Part shown: positions 22,244-33,799 of the stretch, one piece after another | Position numbering within the stretch: the stretch's first letter is position 1 | Layout of the letters: each line of letters starts with the position of its first letter | Assembly (NCBI GenBank): GCA_012934845.2 | Contig: WNNJ02000507.1 | Location: 121,851-185,850 of the forward strand | Direction of reading: 5' to 3' | Length of the DNA: 64,000 nt | From: Pomphorhynchus laevis | Taxonomy: Eukaryota; Acanthocephala; Palaeacanthocephala; Echinorhynchida; Pomphorhynchidae | The notes under the pieces: model-generated | Told to the model about the DNA's origin: nothing | Database searches by the model: none | Seen by the model: the letters and a program-made list of their open reading frames with translations, nothing else | Made by a program: the position numbers and the translations under genes

Positions 22244-22554
22244 AAATCAAATCAGCTAACTGAGTCTACGTATTTAATATATTCACTCCACGCGCTACGC
22301 GACCTGGCTATTGGTCATTACCTGGTCTATTAAACGTGATTACGAGAAGCAGTTTACATTTTAAAGTGTAAACTCCTTGGGATGCAAACTTCTCCCTTTT
22401 TTTAAGAATTAATAATTCATCAAACTTGTTTGAAAATAAGAAAAAATAATAGCAAAGTCGTAACCAATAATACATAGTTTTAGTATTTCGGACAGAGATC
22501 ATATTACCGGGAACAAAGTCCACAGGTCAATAATAACATGTCAGTAGAACAAAT
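22244..22554. other. RT-B end word and unassigned DNA
   Basis: Begins with the RT-B terminal word AATCAGCTAACTGAGTCTAC at about 22249, cut off after some 35 bases. The rest is unassigned. The 71-codon open frame at 22308-22523 (minus) shows no family motif. Confidence 0.4.
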
Positions 22555-22850
22555 CAAATCAGCTAACTGAATCTACGTATTTAATATAATTACAAAATAA
22601 ACAAAACATAATAATGCTAAATCAAAATTTGATAATTAAATAATAAAATTAATAATTGTTTTTAGATTTTCTATAATTTAAATTAAGTTAAAATAAAAAA
22701 TTGTATTTGAAAATTAAAGTCATTTTAATGAATTGACTAATAAATAACAGACGTTGTATCAAATAAGGATTATAGGTCATCAAGAGGAATTGCTATGCTA
22801 TCAGGTTTCTGCTCTTATTCCTCTACCTAACATAGCAGCGATGCAAAATA
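22555..22850 (-). mobile_element. RT-B 3' tail
   Basis: The terminal word AATCAGCTAACTGAATCTAC at the left, an AT-rich middle, the word TTGACTAATAAATAACAGACG, and the conserved core at 22790-22850 (ATCAGGTTTCTGCTC, TAACATAGCAGCGATGC). The core has diverged on both arms. The outer arm can still pair as TTTTGC with GCAGAA on the minus strand. No RT coding sequence is left. Confidence 0.7.
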
Positions 22851-22955
22851 TAGATATATCTGTGGATTTCAAAAACAATTTTATGCGATATATTTGTTGA
22901 TTTCAAAAATGTGGTTTTATGCGATATATCTGTGGATTTCAAAAATGCAATTTTA
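22851..22955 (+). repeat. 44-bp tandem repeat, about two and a half copies
   Basis: The word GATATATCTGTGGATTTCAAA with following ATTTTATGC is repeated with a period near 44 bp. The reverse complement of one unit appears at 25007-25055. Confidence 0.7.
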
Positions 22956-24340
22956 TGCTTACACTTTCATAAGATATTCAGTGGTAAAAAACTTATAATT
23001 AAACCATTGCTTATATATTTTATTAGATTGAAATTATACCTTAAAGGGTGTTGAAGATATTCTGAACACATAAATGACGTATACTTATGGTAAACGATAA
23101 AATCACCAATTAATTCCATATACAGTGTGCATTTGCATAATAGAACTACCCTCCTGAATCCTTATTCAAATAGGATTCTAATATATATAAATTGATGTTA
23201 TATAACAATAACAGGATACAAATTCTTTAGTTGTAAAGAATTTACAACAGAATATATTCTTTTAAAAATATCTTTATTAAAAAATATATTTATTTCATTA
23301 TCTTTATAAAATATTTAATATATTGATATAGTATTTAATATATTGATATAATATTTAAATATTTAATATTTAATATAGTACTTAATACTTTAAGTTATAT
23401 GAAATTTGATATATTTTTGATCGAGTAGTTTGTTTTAACAAGATTATTTTAATTTAATTTTATCATTTAATTTTAATTTAATCAAATTTAAATAACATTT
23501 GATTAAATTAAGCATTTAAATATTTCTGATTGACTTTTAAGAGTATTATATCGTTAAATCAATCGCTTTATCGGATATTTATGGTTATGTTGATGTAAAT
23601 TTTTAATTTAAATTTTTAAATTTTAAATTTTAATTTTTTAAATTTTTAGTTTTTAAAATTTTTTATTGGGTGTAGAAGCTCTTAATTTGTTGTTCGCCTC
23701 ATTTCATTCATAGTATTTATGAATTTTAATAACGACCTCTGACCATAATTTGAGAGATCGAAAAATTTTGCAATTTTATGTTCAAGCATTTTCACTAATA
23801 TGATCGCGGTGGGTTTTAGAAAAATGTTGTAATGTTATGTTCTAACTAAAATTAGATAATTTTATTTAAGCATTTTCACTATGATCGCGGTGGGTTTTAG
23901 AAAAATGTTGTAATGTTATGTTCTAACTAAAATTAGATAATTTTATTTAAGCATTTTCACTAATATGATCGCGGTGGGTTTTATTACTTACTAATCGTGT
24001 TAAATTACCCAAACACTATCAGTGCCTTAATAGAGTATCACATTACAGCATTTTTTAATTTTTTTAATGAAAATATCACAAAAATAAAATGCATTTATGA
24101 GCAAAAGAAAGGCTGATATATAGCAACTTTAAGCATACAATACCTACGGCTACAAATATTTTAAACACTAAATAAATAACGCTATTTTGTCAAGCCTGTA
24201 TGCTTTCTTATGATTTTGTACTTTAAGTTTACTATTTGTTTCTGCTATTGTAGCGTTTGACTTGATTTTAGGTCATTGCTTCAGATCTGCAGATTTCAGC
24301 GTACTAACGTCTTTAATCATTGCATTAGCAAATATTTGTT
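22956..24340. other. AT-rich region with an 81-84-bp tandem repeat
   Basis: Mostly simple A/T sequence. At 23783-23980 a unit containing CATTTTCACTAATATGATCG and CGGTGGGTTTT is repeated: TGATCGCGGTGGG starts at 23801, 23882 and 23966. No gene recognised. Confidence 0.6.
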
Positions 24341-24631
24341 TTGTTGAGATATTTCCGGACATCTTCGACTAACTTGTAATTTAGCTGGCTACATAATAGC
24401 TTTAGCTATCAGGTCGCATTAAGACAGAAAGCATGCTGTCCAGACAACTTCACAGGGCAGGACTCAACAGTGGACGTCCCTGTATCATCGTTGTTTCGTC
24501 CCACAGCATGCCTGCCCTGTGGATTTGTCTGGACAGCATGCTTTCTGTCGTAATGCGACCTGATAGCTGAAACTATTATGTAGCCAGCTAAAATACAAGT
24601 TATTCGAATAGGTCCGGAAATATCTCAACAA
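24341..24631. mobile_element. Fold-back element with about 120-bp inverted arms
   Basis: The ends are TTGTTGAGATATTTCCGGAC and GTCCGGAAATATCTCAACAA. Inward the arms keep pairing through TAGCTGGCTACATAATAG, ATCAGGTCGCATTA, GACAGAAAGCATGCTGTCCA and CAGGGCAG. About 50 bp at the centre are unpaired. There is no coding sequence, so this is a non-autonomous inverted-repeat element of the fold-back or MITE type. I do not see a convincing flanking duplication. Confidence 0.8.
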
Positions 24632-25139
24632 AAAGAAATTCAACCGACTACCAACAATACAATTTCAATGCTTCAAGTATTTGTTATTATAGCAAATATT
24701 TATTTGCTATTTATTAAAAATATTAGCAAATATTTATTTAATAATTTGTATTTTTTTGACAGACTTTTATTCACTCACCACTTTAAACATATAAACTCAA
24801 ACTATTTTGAACAGCATGTATATTTTACTGAAAAATTATGATTGCATTTTCTTTACTAATTAAATAGTAACCATTAGATACTGTAATATTTAGCGCTAAT
24901 TTTTAAAGTATCTCAAGTTCAAGCATTCCATCTGCATTTTAATATTTGAATCGTCGAATGAATGACCTAAATTAATACTAATTTAAATCAATATTTAACT
25001 TAGATAATCCACAGATATATCGCATAAAATTGCATTTTTGAAATCCATAGATATATCTTAATGCGGTTATCGATAAAAATGGGTCATTTTGGTACATATA
25101 ACTGTATAACATCTGTATGTGATAGATCGATAGGTCATT
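24632..25139. other. AT-rich spacer
   Basis: No gene recognised. 25007-25055 is the inverted copy of the 44-bp unit at 22851-22955. Confidence 0.5.
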
Positions 25140-25510
25140 AGCATGTACTTGACCGCGTCTATGTTGGATCGATAAATAATGGTCGAAACCTGATAACATA
25201 GCAGTTGCTCCTGATGACCTCGAATCTTTATTCTAATACATTGCCTGTTATTTATTAGTCAATTTATAAAAAACGGCTTTTATTTTAAATATTAATTTTA
25301 AATTTTAACTTGATGTAAATATAAATTCTATAAAATCTTATATAATTATTTATTATTTATCTTTATTTTTATTTATATTTTATATAAAATTTATCTTTAA
25401 TAAATTTTTGTATAAAATCTTATATAATTATTTATTATTATTTATCCTTATTTTTAATTTCTGTATAGTATTTATTACGTAGAGTTAATTAGCTGATCTG
25501 ATGGTTAAGC
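25140..25510 (+). mobile_element. RT-B 3' tail with compensatory core
   Basis: The conserved core lies at 25146-25215, followed by TTATTTATTAGTCAATTTAT and, near 25480, the terminal word ACGTAGAGTTAATTAGCTGATCTGAT. In this copy the outer arm reads GACC (25151-25154) with GGTC (25181-25184), against GGCCCC with GGGGCC in the common form. One G-C pair is thus changed to A-T on both sides. The inner arm is CTATGTT (25159-25165) with AACATAG (25195-25201). No RT coding sequence. Confidence 0.7.
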
Positions 25511-25689
25511 GAGTTACTTTAGTCTTCTAATAAGCGCTGACGTGTATAAACTTAACCTAGAATAAAGAAATTTAGAATATGTTCCTAACGATTTCCAATA
25601 ACCTAAACTAATTTTAAATCACACTCGTCAGCTAATCATTTTAACCGCCGGACATATTATGATAGCGTCTGACTTTTCAACTTACCGGC

Positions 25690-25950
25690 AAACATTCTGT
25701 CATTGAATGGGAAAACCCAAGTGCGCCTCAGGGGTACTTTGGATATCTCGAGATTAGTCTTCTTTTCAAGAGGACGTACCCCAGAGCAAAGACTAAGGTT
25801 TTCAAGCTCCTCATCTCGAGATTACCGACCATAGTGCGCCTAGACTGGGTTCTTCGGGGTGTGAGAGGTCCCGAATGGTTTATGCGGAAGGCGGCGTGCT
25901 GGTGCGACCGGGGCGCTCAGACCCCTCTGGACATGAGGCCGTAGAGTCAT
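25690..25950 (+). pseudogene. LINE-A copy 3, 3' end only
   Basis: Matches the end of LINE-A from LKG.TQVRL.GT..ISRLVFFSRGR, through PEQR, to the last residues before the ORF2 stop (PLDMRP). It corresponds to about 4960-4720 in copy 1 on the other strand. The sequence differs from copy 1 at many positions, for example GVRGPEWF against GLKDPGWF, so this is a distinct, older insertion, strongly 5'-truncated. Confidence 0.8.
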
Positions 25951-27000
25951 AGTGAAGACAATGGACAGAGACAGAATTACATGAAATTCTGTGGTATTGT
26001 ATATATACAATACCTGCACTCAGTTAGCTGAACTGGTTGATAAGCAATTCTAGTATAATTAAAGGAAATATATATTCGATGGAGATTATTACAAAATACT
26101 TCTGGAAATTTTATTAAAATATTGGCCTTACTTATTAAAATAAAGAATAAAATAAAAAATCTCATCTTTATTAAAATCTAAAACATCAGTTTTGACATCT
26201 CATTTAGAATAACCGTTTATATATTAATTAGTTATAAAATATAGTTTCTCTTCTAATGTAAATATTATCACAGTTCTTACTTACATTGATGAGCAATTTG
26301 TTGGCAAGCACTAGCTAATTATTAACGTAACTACTTTGATATGTTATTATTGCGACGACTAGACAGAAGAACAACAACATAATACGACAGTCGATCGGCC
26401 CTTTCTTAGTAGAAAAACTTGGTGAAAAGTTCAGTGTTTTACAGTTAGTTCTGTACCAATATATAGTAGACGATAACATTGATAAAAGTTATGAATGCTA
26501 TGATATAGAGCAGAGCGCGTAAATGGAGCAGTTCAGAAAGCAATGCAAACTCTAATTAGCCGCCACTACTTTAATAAGCAAAGATTGTTCACTTACTTCA
26601 TATAAACTAACATTGTATTAAAGCGAATAGCTAATTGAAGTGAAAATATTCAGTGAAAAACCAAGATAAAGCGGAAAAACTAAATTTATACAATTAAGAT
26701 AACCAGCAAAGACATAAAAGTGAAAATAATCAGTAAATGTGCTTTCAAATGCAATTTCAAATGATTTTTCTGAACCACGTGACATTACATTTATTGACAT
26801 TTTTACGTAAAGATATAGTTCAAATCCTAATTTAATTATGCTCTAATGTAGATTGCTAAACTAGCATGTCAGAAATAAAGTTGATAAATGCGAGAAATAA
26901 AATTGAAAAATGCAAATGGTGTAGAACCTTTACAAAGTAATAGTAAATGTTTTGTAATGGCGTTAATACATTACGAAATGGCGCTTATTAACTTTGTACA
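25951..27000. other. No gene recognised
   Basis: AT-rich, with only short open frames. An RT-B-like terminal word (CTCAGTTAGCTGA) occurs near 26020. Part of repeat Y (GGTGTAGAAC, TAGTAAATGTT) recurs near 26918-26950. Confidence 0.4.
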
Positions 27001-27233
27001 GGATCATGAAGATCGATTGAAATCGATACTGGTGATCCGTTGATATTTATTGAATAGTTGCTACGTCACACAAAGTGACTTTCACATTGAAAACCAGCAA
27101 CAGAACCCTCCGTAGGATTCTCTAGCTGGTTTTAAAAAAGCAAAATTCATTGTGTGACGTAGCAACTATTCAATACATAAATAAGCATCCATCAAAGATC
27201 ATCAGTCCCGATTTCAATCGATCTTCATGATCC
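27001..27233. mobile_element. Fold-back element with about 85-bp arms
   Basis: Begins GGATCATGAAGATCGATTGA and ends TCAATCGATCTTCATGATCC. Inward, GAATAGTTGCTACGTCACAC pairs with GTGTGACGTAGCAACTATTC. About 65 bp at the centre are unpaired and contain AACCAGC/GCTGGTT, which can form a further stem. There is no coding sequence. Its ends differ from those of the other two fold-back elements, so it is a separate family. Confidence 0.8.
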
Positions 27234-27778
27234 CATACGAAACAATCTATATATACAAAATGGTGTTGCTTGTTATATATAAATATATAGTATTAAAGAG
27301 AAAGACCTGTGTGCTGGATCCATTTCGGACCGATTGCATATTAGTATATGTTAGAACAGCAAATCGAAAAGCAAAATTTTATAAACGTTTCGCCGTAGCT
27401 TTTCCGAGTTATGAAGATTAATAAAATAAAAATTAATTAAAGATTAATAATATTTTTAATATCCATTATTTAATTATTAAATTTGGATTGATCATTATTT
27501 TCAATTTATTAATACTATAAAATAGATACACTCTGATAGCTGATATGATTTATAAAATATTGTATGCCTTTATTATCATATAAGCATAATTGAATTTTAT
27601 TCATGCTCTAGTTAGAATTAGTTATATCAGTGGGAATGCAGGTACACATTAGTGTGCTATATAGTATAAATTTTTTAATGAATCTGTGCCCAATCATATC
27701 TCAAGATCTTGATAAAATATTGAGATTTCAATATTAATATCAAGATTATTTTAAAATCACTCAAGTAAATTCCAAATC
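27234..27778. other. AT-rich spacer with a repeat Y fragment
   Basis: 27520-27620 carries a decayed Y/RT-B terminal word and the Y word TATCATATAAGCATAATTG. The open frame at 27227-27421 has no motif. Confidence 0.5.
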
Positions 27779-27851
27779 TTGTAATAATCATCCTTGTGAT
27801 GAATTCTTCTAAACTGCGGTGGAGGATTCCAGAACACTTTTAAAATATGGA

Positions 27852-27891
27852 CCCTAGTGATGAAGCTCAATAAGCAGAAACCGGTCTAGGG
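27852..27891 (+). ncRNA. Type I hammerhead ribozyme motif, unit 1
   Basis: Stem I is CCCUA (27852-27856) with UAGGG (27887-27891), a perfect 5 bp. The core reads GUGAUGA (27857-27863), with the first base changed from the invariant C. Stem II is a short GCU/AGC hairpin. GAAA follows at 27877-27880. A minimal self-complementary ACCGGU forms stem III, and C at 27886 is the cleavage base (GUC). The very short stem III is typical of Penelope/retrozyme hammerheads, which work better as dimers. The changed core base predicts weak or no cleavage. Confidence 0.7.
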
Positions 27892-28142
27892 ACTTGATTG
27901 CCGATGGACTTTGATGGTTTCCAATACTGAATTATTTTATTTACCCTGTATACTTATTAGTAAAGACTATAATGCTTTATCGCTATGCGATCCAAGGGAA
28001 GGCTCTAATAATATTCATAAATTATAATGCCGAATCAATTTTGTTATCGCCTGTGGACTGGAAGGGTGTTTTGTAATAATCATCTTGTGATGAACCCTTT
28101 TAAAGTGTGTTGGATGATCCCTGAACGCTTTTGAAATCTGGA

Positions 28143-28182
28143 CCGTACTGATGAAGCTCAATAAGCAGAAGCCGGTCTAGGG
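28143..28182 (+). ncRNA. Type I hammerhead ribozyme motif, unit 2
   Basis: The core CUGAUGA (28148-28154) is complete. Stem II is GCU/AGC. GAA at 28168-28170 is followed by G where A is usual, giving a G-U closing pair to stem III. The cleavage triplet is GUC with C at 28177. Stem I is CCGUA with UAGGG, one mismatch. This is the copy with the best left core, but the closing pair and stem I are weakened. Confidence 0.7.
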
Positions 28183-28435
28183 ATTTGATTGCTGATGGAC
28201 TGTGATGATTTCCAATACCCAGTTATGTCCGTTTTTCCCGTTTACTTATTAGTAAAGACTGTAATGCAGTATAGCTTTTCGATCTGAGGTCAGTCTGCAA
28301 TAATATTTATATGATATACTGTCGAATCACTTTTGTGATCCCCTGTGGACTTGAAGGTTGTCTTGTAATAATCATCCTTGTGATGAACTCTTCTAAACGG
28401 TGGTGGAGGATTCTTGAACACTCTTAAAATCTGGA

Positions 28436-28474
28436 CCTAATGATGAAGCTCAATAAGCAGAAAATGGTATAGGG
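28436..28474 (+). ncRNA. Type I hammerhead ribozyme motif, unit 3 (degraded)
   Basis: Stem I is CCUA with UAGG. The core is AUGAUGA, with the invariant C lost. GAAA lies at 28460-28463, and GUA replaces GUC at the cleavage site. Probably inactive. Together with units 1 and 2, the majority base at every core position gives a canonical hammerhead. Confidence 0.6.
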
Positions 28475-28799
28475 ATTTGATTACTGATGGACTGTGATGG
28501 CTTGTAAATAGGTAACGTCATGCTGTATCAAGAATAGGGGCAATTCCTATGATGATAATGTCGTGGTACAACCAGAAGAATTTTAGTTCACAGATGCAAT
28601 CAAGTTGAATTTTAATATGCAGTTATGTCCGTTTCCCCTTTTTCTTATTAGTAACGAATATAATGCCTTATCGCTCTGCGATCCGGGGGCAGGCTGTAGT
28701 AATATTGCTATAATATATATCATTAAATGTGTAATTGGCATTGCTCTAAAATTTCAAATTAAAAAATGAATCAATATTAGTTATTTTTCAACAAATCAG

Positions 28800-29480
28800 A
28801 TCAGGTAACTGAGTTTATAAAATACTCTATCTGAGTCTTTTATAAGATTTTATATATCTTATATCATTTAAAATTTAAAATTGAAATTCAAAATAAAATT
28901 CAATTTTTATTAATTGACTAATAAATAAGAAACGATGTATTTGAATAAGGATTAGATGTCATTAGGAGGAATTGCAATGCTATCAACTTTTGGCCCCTAT
29001 TCCTTGACTCAACATAGTAGCGGGGTCAATACAAGCTAACGACGTATTTCATCTGATGAAATTTGATTATTAAGTGTGTTATTCTAATTTTAAAAAATTT
29101 CAAATTTTTCTAACAATTTCATTATTTAATTATAAAATAAAAATAAATAAGTTGACCCTACAATATATGTATGAAATATGTTCAAAATAAGTATCTATTA
29201 AATTATTTATGTGAAGAGCGCCAATGTCGTTACAAATTGTTGCAATTCTTAAAATTTCATTATTTAATTGTTTATATTTTATATTTCATGGCATGCTTGA
29301 ATGTTCATACAAAAATATGTTTTTTATAAATTTTAATGTCACCTTTACGAAATAAATTAATATTTCACAATAAAATTAGTTGAAATTAAATACCCATATA
29401 TCATCAATATATCGGAACATATTTTTTGAGCAAAACTTTAAATGTGAACCAATTTAGTCAGTGAACGACTATCTTAATGC
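28800..29480 (-). mobile_element. RT-B 3' portion with YIDD and tail
   Basis: From high to low coordinates: RT palm MFRYIDDIWVFN near 29430-29390; then FLYEHS..P.NIKYK.LNNEIL and RIATICNDIG at about 29320-29200; then the tail with the conserved core at 28958-29035; then the terminal region near 28800. The thumb is shortened compared with 36434-36709, so there is an internal deletion. Stops interrupt the reading. No GIY-YIG endonuclease follows the thumb. Confidence 0.7.
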
Positions 29481-31984
29481 TTTTTTATATAATTTAAATG
29501 TTTCCAAAATATTAAATTAAATAGCTTTTTATTAATCGACGGAACCAGATAAGCTGGCCTCTTAACTTGCACCAGTTATTTCTAACAAATGGGAAACTTT
29601 GGCATCCGATCAATCTGCATTATATGAAATATCATATGAGCGTATAATATATCTCCAAAGCAATGGGCAGTCAGTTTGTGGCCAAATACGCTTGATAAAA
29701 TGGAGAATATATGTACAACTTAAAACGTCGATCAATAAAACTAGAACAATTAGCATAAAAATTTGCGAGATGAAAAAGCTCATATGACACTTTTAGAATG
29801 CAAAGTAATTCATTCAACAAATGCACAAAAGCAGGGAATACATAAGATGATTAAAAAACTAATGTTGATCTATTTTTATTTGGAATTTTGGGGCAGGATC
29901 AATAAACACTAATAATATGTTATTGTAAATCATAGAAATTTTACATTTACGATAAAAATTAATAATAGTTTTAATTGATGTTAATTTAAAGTTCATGCAT
30001 ATACCTTTTTATCATCAATAGTAGTTTTATTAAGAATAAATTGGATTAACTTGATTAATTAATGACAATTAAGTGAGAACGTAATCTGCGTTAACATTAT
30101 CGACTTTCTATCTTTTCAATTTGCTGGTAATTATTTTAGCGACATGGTTGGTGAATATAATATTAAAAATATTATATAATAATATAATATAATTATATAA
30201 TAATATAAAATATTATATAATTCAGAATATTAAATAACCTATCTACGGATAACAAATAATTATCCAGGAACACATTAAGATATGTATCTGTATTGAATAC
30301 ATCCCTAATATTACATGCATATAAAGATACTAGATTTCTGATTCATTCTAATTAATTCATAATAATTTGTTAATGTGTGTGAGATTCATTGTAAAATATA
30401 CCTTCAAAACTTATAAATTTTTATAGTACATTGTAAAATGTATGAGATTTAATCATCACAGAATCAAGTAATTCAGTATTTTGATTAAACAATTTTGCAA
30501 AACATTAACTAATAAACATATAAAATTTAATTTAATTTTATTTAATTTTATATATTTTAAATTTAAATACTTATAAAATTAATAACATAATTATAAAATT
30601 AGTTTTAATAATATTTAATTATAAAATAAATTTAATTATAAAATTTATATAATTAAATAGTCATAAAAATTAAATAATTAATTAGAGACATTTTTAAAAA
30701 GGCACCATAAAAATAAATCAAAATAAAAAGTTATTAATTATATAAATAATCAAGGTATTATTAAAATCAATTTTTTTTAAACCCCTCAATGGAAAATATT
30801 TATGGGTTAATATCGTAGATAAGATATGCATGCATCCGTTTATAGTGCCCTTAATTCATCCATTCATACTAAAACGTTTTTCAATGATCAATCGTTTGAA
30901 CTAATCGATTAGGCTCGCTCTTGCAATTATTCTTCAAATGGTAGTAGCTACCGATAGACGATCAGATAAATATACTCTTGACTACAAACAAATATCGAAG
31001 TAGTAAAAATGTGATCAAAAAAGCTCTCTTTAATTTTTGGTTCCATAAAAATATTTCAGGTATTAATAATTTATAAATATTTACAGTTTAATTGAATGCA
31101 TTATATCCGTTTGTAATATTGCAAATTCAGGAAGAATTTGCAATTCTTATATTTATTTAATTGAATGCATTATATCCGTTTGTAATGTTGCAAATTCAGG
31201 AAGAATTTGCAATTCCATAGTAATTTTTATTCATAAACGATTGTAAACTAATAACTTGATAATAAAATTTGAAAACATTTGATAAATTTGGATGTCAATT
31301 AATTTCAAAATTATAAAATGGTTTTTATTTATAATTTATCATTACCAAAAAGATTTTGTAATTCGTAAAATACTTCTAAATCTAACTAACCAACTATCAG
31401 ACAACTGATTGTTTTTCCATTTTCAGAAATAGAACAGAAACATAATGGTGTCTACTACAGAGTCGTAGACTGTAAATATAAATACGGCTTGTTGTTTTAG
31501 TCTGATATTCTAATAGAAAGCCCCCCCCCCATTTTGTTGCATCTACCAACAGTCGAACTAGCAATTAGAAGCGTTGTTATCGGCAGAACTAAAAGAGGTA
31601 CATACGAAATAATAATGCACCTCTCTCAGGTACTGCGCGAAATTATTACACCTATAAAGAAAGGGTATTATTTTACATGTCCAGTAAAAGTATTTAATGA
31701 AATAGTCAAAATGTATGCTTATACATTGACCTACTTAATGATCTTTTCGGAGACAAAAGTCAATTCATTGCCTGACTTAATTTAGTCATTGGAAGTTGGT
31801 AATGTTTACCAAATTTTTGTGAACGAAAGACACAATTGACAATTGTCTAGATGATATGATAATTAATCTTGATTTGCCATTACAATCGTAATTTATTTGA
31901 TTGATTGAATAATGTGATGGAATTTAGATTTGAAATACTTCCCTACATTGTCAACAAATTCGGTGATTCGATCACCTAATGCAA
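29481..31984. other. AT-rich, no gene recognised
   Basis: Long A/T-rich region. 31090-31217 holds a 69-bp tandem duplication (AATTGAATGCATTATATCCG at 31090 and 31159). A run of ten C lies near 31521. The open frames at 29599-29787 and 31534-31785 have no family motif that I can see. Confidence 0.45.
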
Positions 31985-32620
31985 TGTCCAGGCTCAAAGC
32001 TATTATACATAACATTTACTATTACTTAATAAAAGTTCTACACCAATCGCCTTTATCAATGCCTCAATTTATCAATTTATAATTCACATTTAACTAATGC
32101 TACCTAGAGCATGACCAAAATTCAATTATGCTTATATGATGATAAAGAAATATAATATTTTATAAATCAGATCAGCTTACTGAGTCAACGTATTTTATAT
32201 TATTTATAAATTAAAAATAATTCTAAATAAAATTTAAATAATTAAATATTTAATAATTAGATGATTAAATAATTATAAATTACAATTTTTATATAAGATG
32301 TTATATAATTTACATAAAGTTAAAGTTTAAAATTGAATTTTAAAATAAAATATAAAATTGAAATTTAAAACTAAATAGGATAAAAAAGTTACGAGTAATT
32401 TAAATATAATTATAAAATGCATATGAAGATGTGATTTTACAGAAATTATGTCAATACTGATCGAGATAAAGCGTACAAAATTGTAAGAAATTCCTGCTTG
32501 AATATATAACTTTTATTTATTTGTTTGAAAATTTTGTAATTAATAATTTAGTAAATGACTAAATACTACATTTAATATAAATTTAATTATTTATCAATAG
32601 TATACTTATTTTAAATTAGT
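31985..32620 (-). repeat. Repeat Y, long copy
   Basis: About 630 bp nearly identical, in reverse complement, to 7561-8190. It includes the outer part (TAATGCAATGTCCAGGCTCA, TCTACACCAATCGCC) that is missing from the 40885 copy. The terminal word AAATCAGATCAGCTTACTGA occurs near 32164. Two so similar copies 24 kb apart in inverted orientation could support local rearrangement. Confidence 0.8.
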
Positions 32621-33040
32621 CATAAATTAAAAATAATTCTAAATAAAATTTTAATAAATAATGAATAATTTAAATTAAAATTTAAAATTATATATATAAC
32701 TCGACTACACTTAACGATCAGCAAATTATTTGTCAGATTACTAGACCTTAGATCTGACAGGCAGCGCTTATCAGTACTATGAACCATATCAATGACGTTT
32801 TGGCTGCCTGTGTGATTTTTGAAAAAGAGCAGTTCCTATAAATTGCTCAAGTTCCAGTTGCAAAAACTCATTAACTGGAAACTTGCTTATCAGACCATCA
32901 CTATCCATATCATGCGATTCATTTTTTGCTACATCCTGTCGTTCGTTGGATACTTAATGACGTCGGGCTAATGACGAAATTAATAATAAATACTTATATA
33001 AGATTTAATATTATTTATATAAAGATACAACTTAAAATAA
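32621..33040. other. GC-richer island, unassigned
   Basis: 32700-32980 is less AT-rich than its surroundings and contains a stem (TCAGATTACTAGACCTTAGATCTGA). A minus-strand frame is open for about 40 codons with an acidic reading (SDGLISKFPVNEFLQLELEQ), which I cannot place. It could be the remnant of a DNA transposon or host exon. Confidence 0.35.
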
Positions 33041-33400
33041 AAATCAATATTTATGAATTGGCTAATAAATAATGCACGATGTATAAGAATAAGGATTAAC
33101 GGTCATCAGAAGGAACATCTATGTTATTAGGTTTCGGCCCCTATTCATCGATCCATCATAGCAACGGGGCCAAATACGTGCTTAGGACATATTTCCTATG
33201 ATTAAATTTGATTATATAGTATCCTATTCTAATACAAAGTATATTATTTATTATCCACCCATAAAAATTTTCTGCTAATGATTTTAAATTTATTTTTTAT
33301 ATTATTGTGTTGATTTATATATTTTACTATTTTATGTTTGATGGTATTTTTACAGTAACTAGTTTAAAAGATGCATATATTAAATTATTTTAATATTATA
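33041..33400 (-). mobile_element. RT-B 3' end and tail
   Basis: The word TTGGCTAATAAATAATGCACG at 33058, the conserved core at 33104-33175 (GGCCCC with GGGGCC kept, inner arm reduced to about 5 bp), then the end of the RT-B coding region (MDG and LS words in antisense) to about 33380. Beyond it the DNA is a TAATAT simple repeat to about 33450. Confidence 0.65.
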
Positions 33401-33799
33401 ATAATATTATAATAATATAATATTATAATAATATGATAATATAATATATATCAAACTAGCTAATGAAGATTCGATGTATAAAAATTCGATCTAGATAAAA
33501 AAATAAAAATGTTCTTGTCACTTATGGACGCTTAAAATTACCAATGAAACTGAAATTTTGATATTTCATTAAATTTAATCAAAATAAATGATTTTAAAGA
33601 AAGTCAATATTATTCTAATTATTTTTACTTCTAAATAATTTTGATTTATCAAAATATTTAAAGTTTCTTTTTATTCAATTTTATCTATATAAAATAGAAT
33701 ATAAAAATATAAATTTATATTTATGTTAATTTAAATTATATTAATATTTATTTATATATGTTTTATTTATATTTTATGTTTTATTATTCTTTATTATAT

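Larger units (their letters stand above)
27779..28730 (+). repeat. 292-bp tandem repeat, three copies, each with a type I hammerhead motif
   Basis: Units begin TTGTAATAATCATC at 27779, 28071 and 28363, with a period of exactly 292 bp for the first two steps. Shared words are TGTGATGAA, GCTCAATAAGCAGAA, GATGGACT, TTACTTATTAGTAA, CGATC and CTGTGGACT. The third unit is interrupted at about 28503-28617 by unrelated DNA. Each unit holds a hammerhead motif on the plus strand at the same offset. Unit length, head-to-tail order and one ribozyme per unit are the known layout of metazoan hammerhead repeats (retrozymes) and of Penelope-like terminal repeats. No ORF lies inside. Confidence 0.85.

Noticed and set aside
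25146-25215. Hammerhead in the RT-B tail core, which has both CGAAAC and CTGATGA
   Set aside because: GAAA precedes CTGATGA and the 22-23 bases between them do not form the stems III and I that a type II order would need. No GAAA follows CTGATGA on the same strand.
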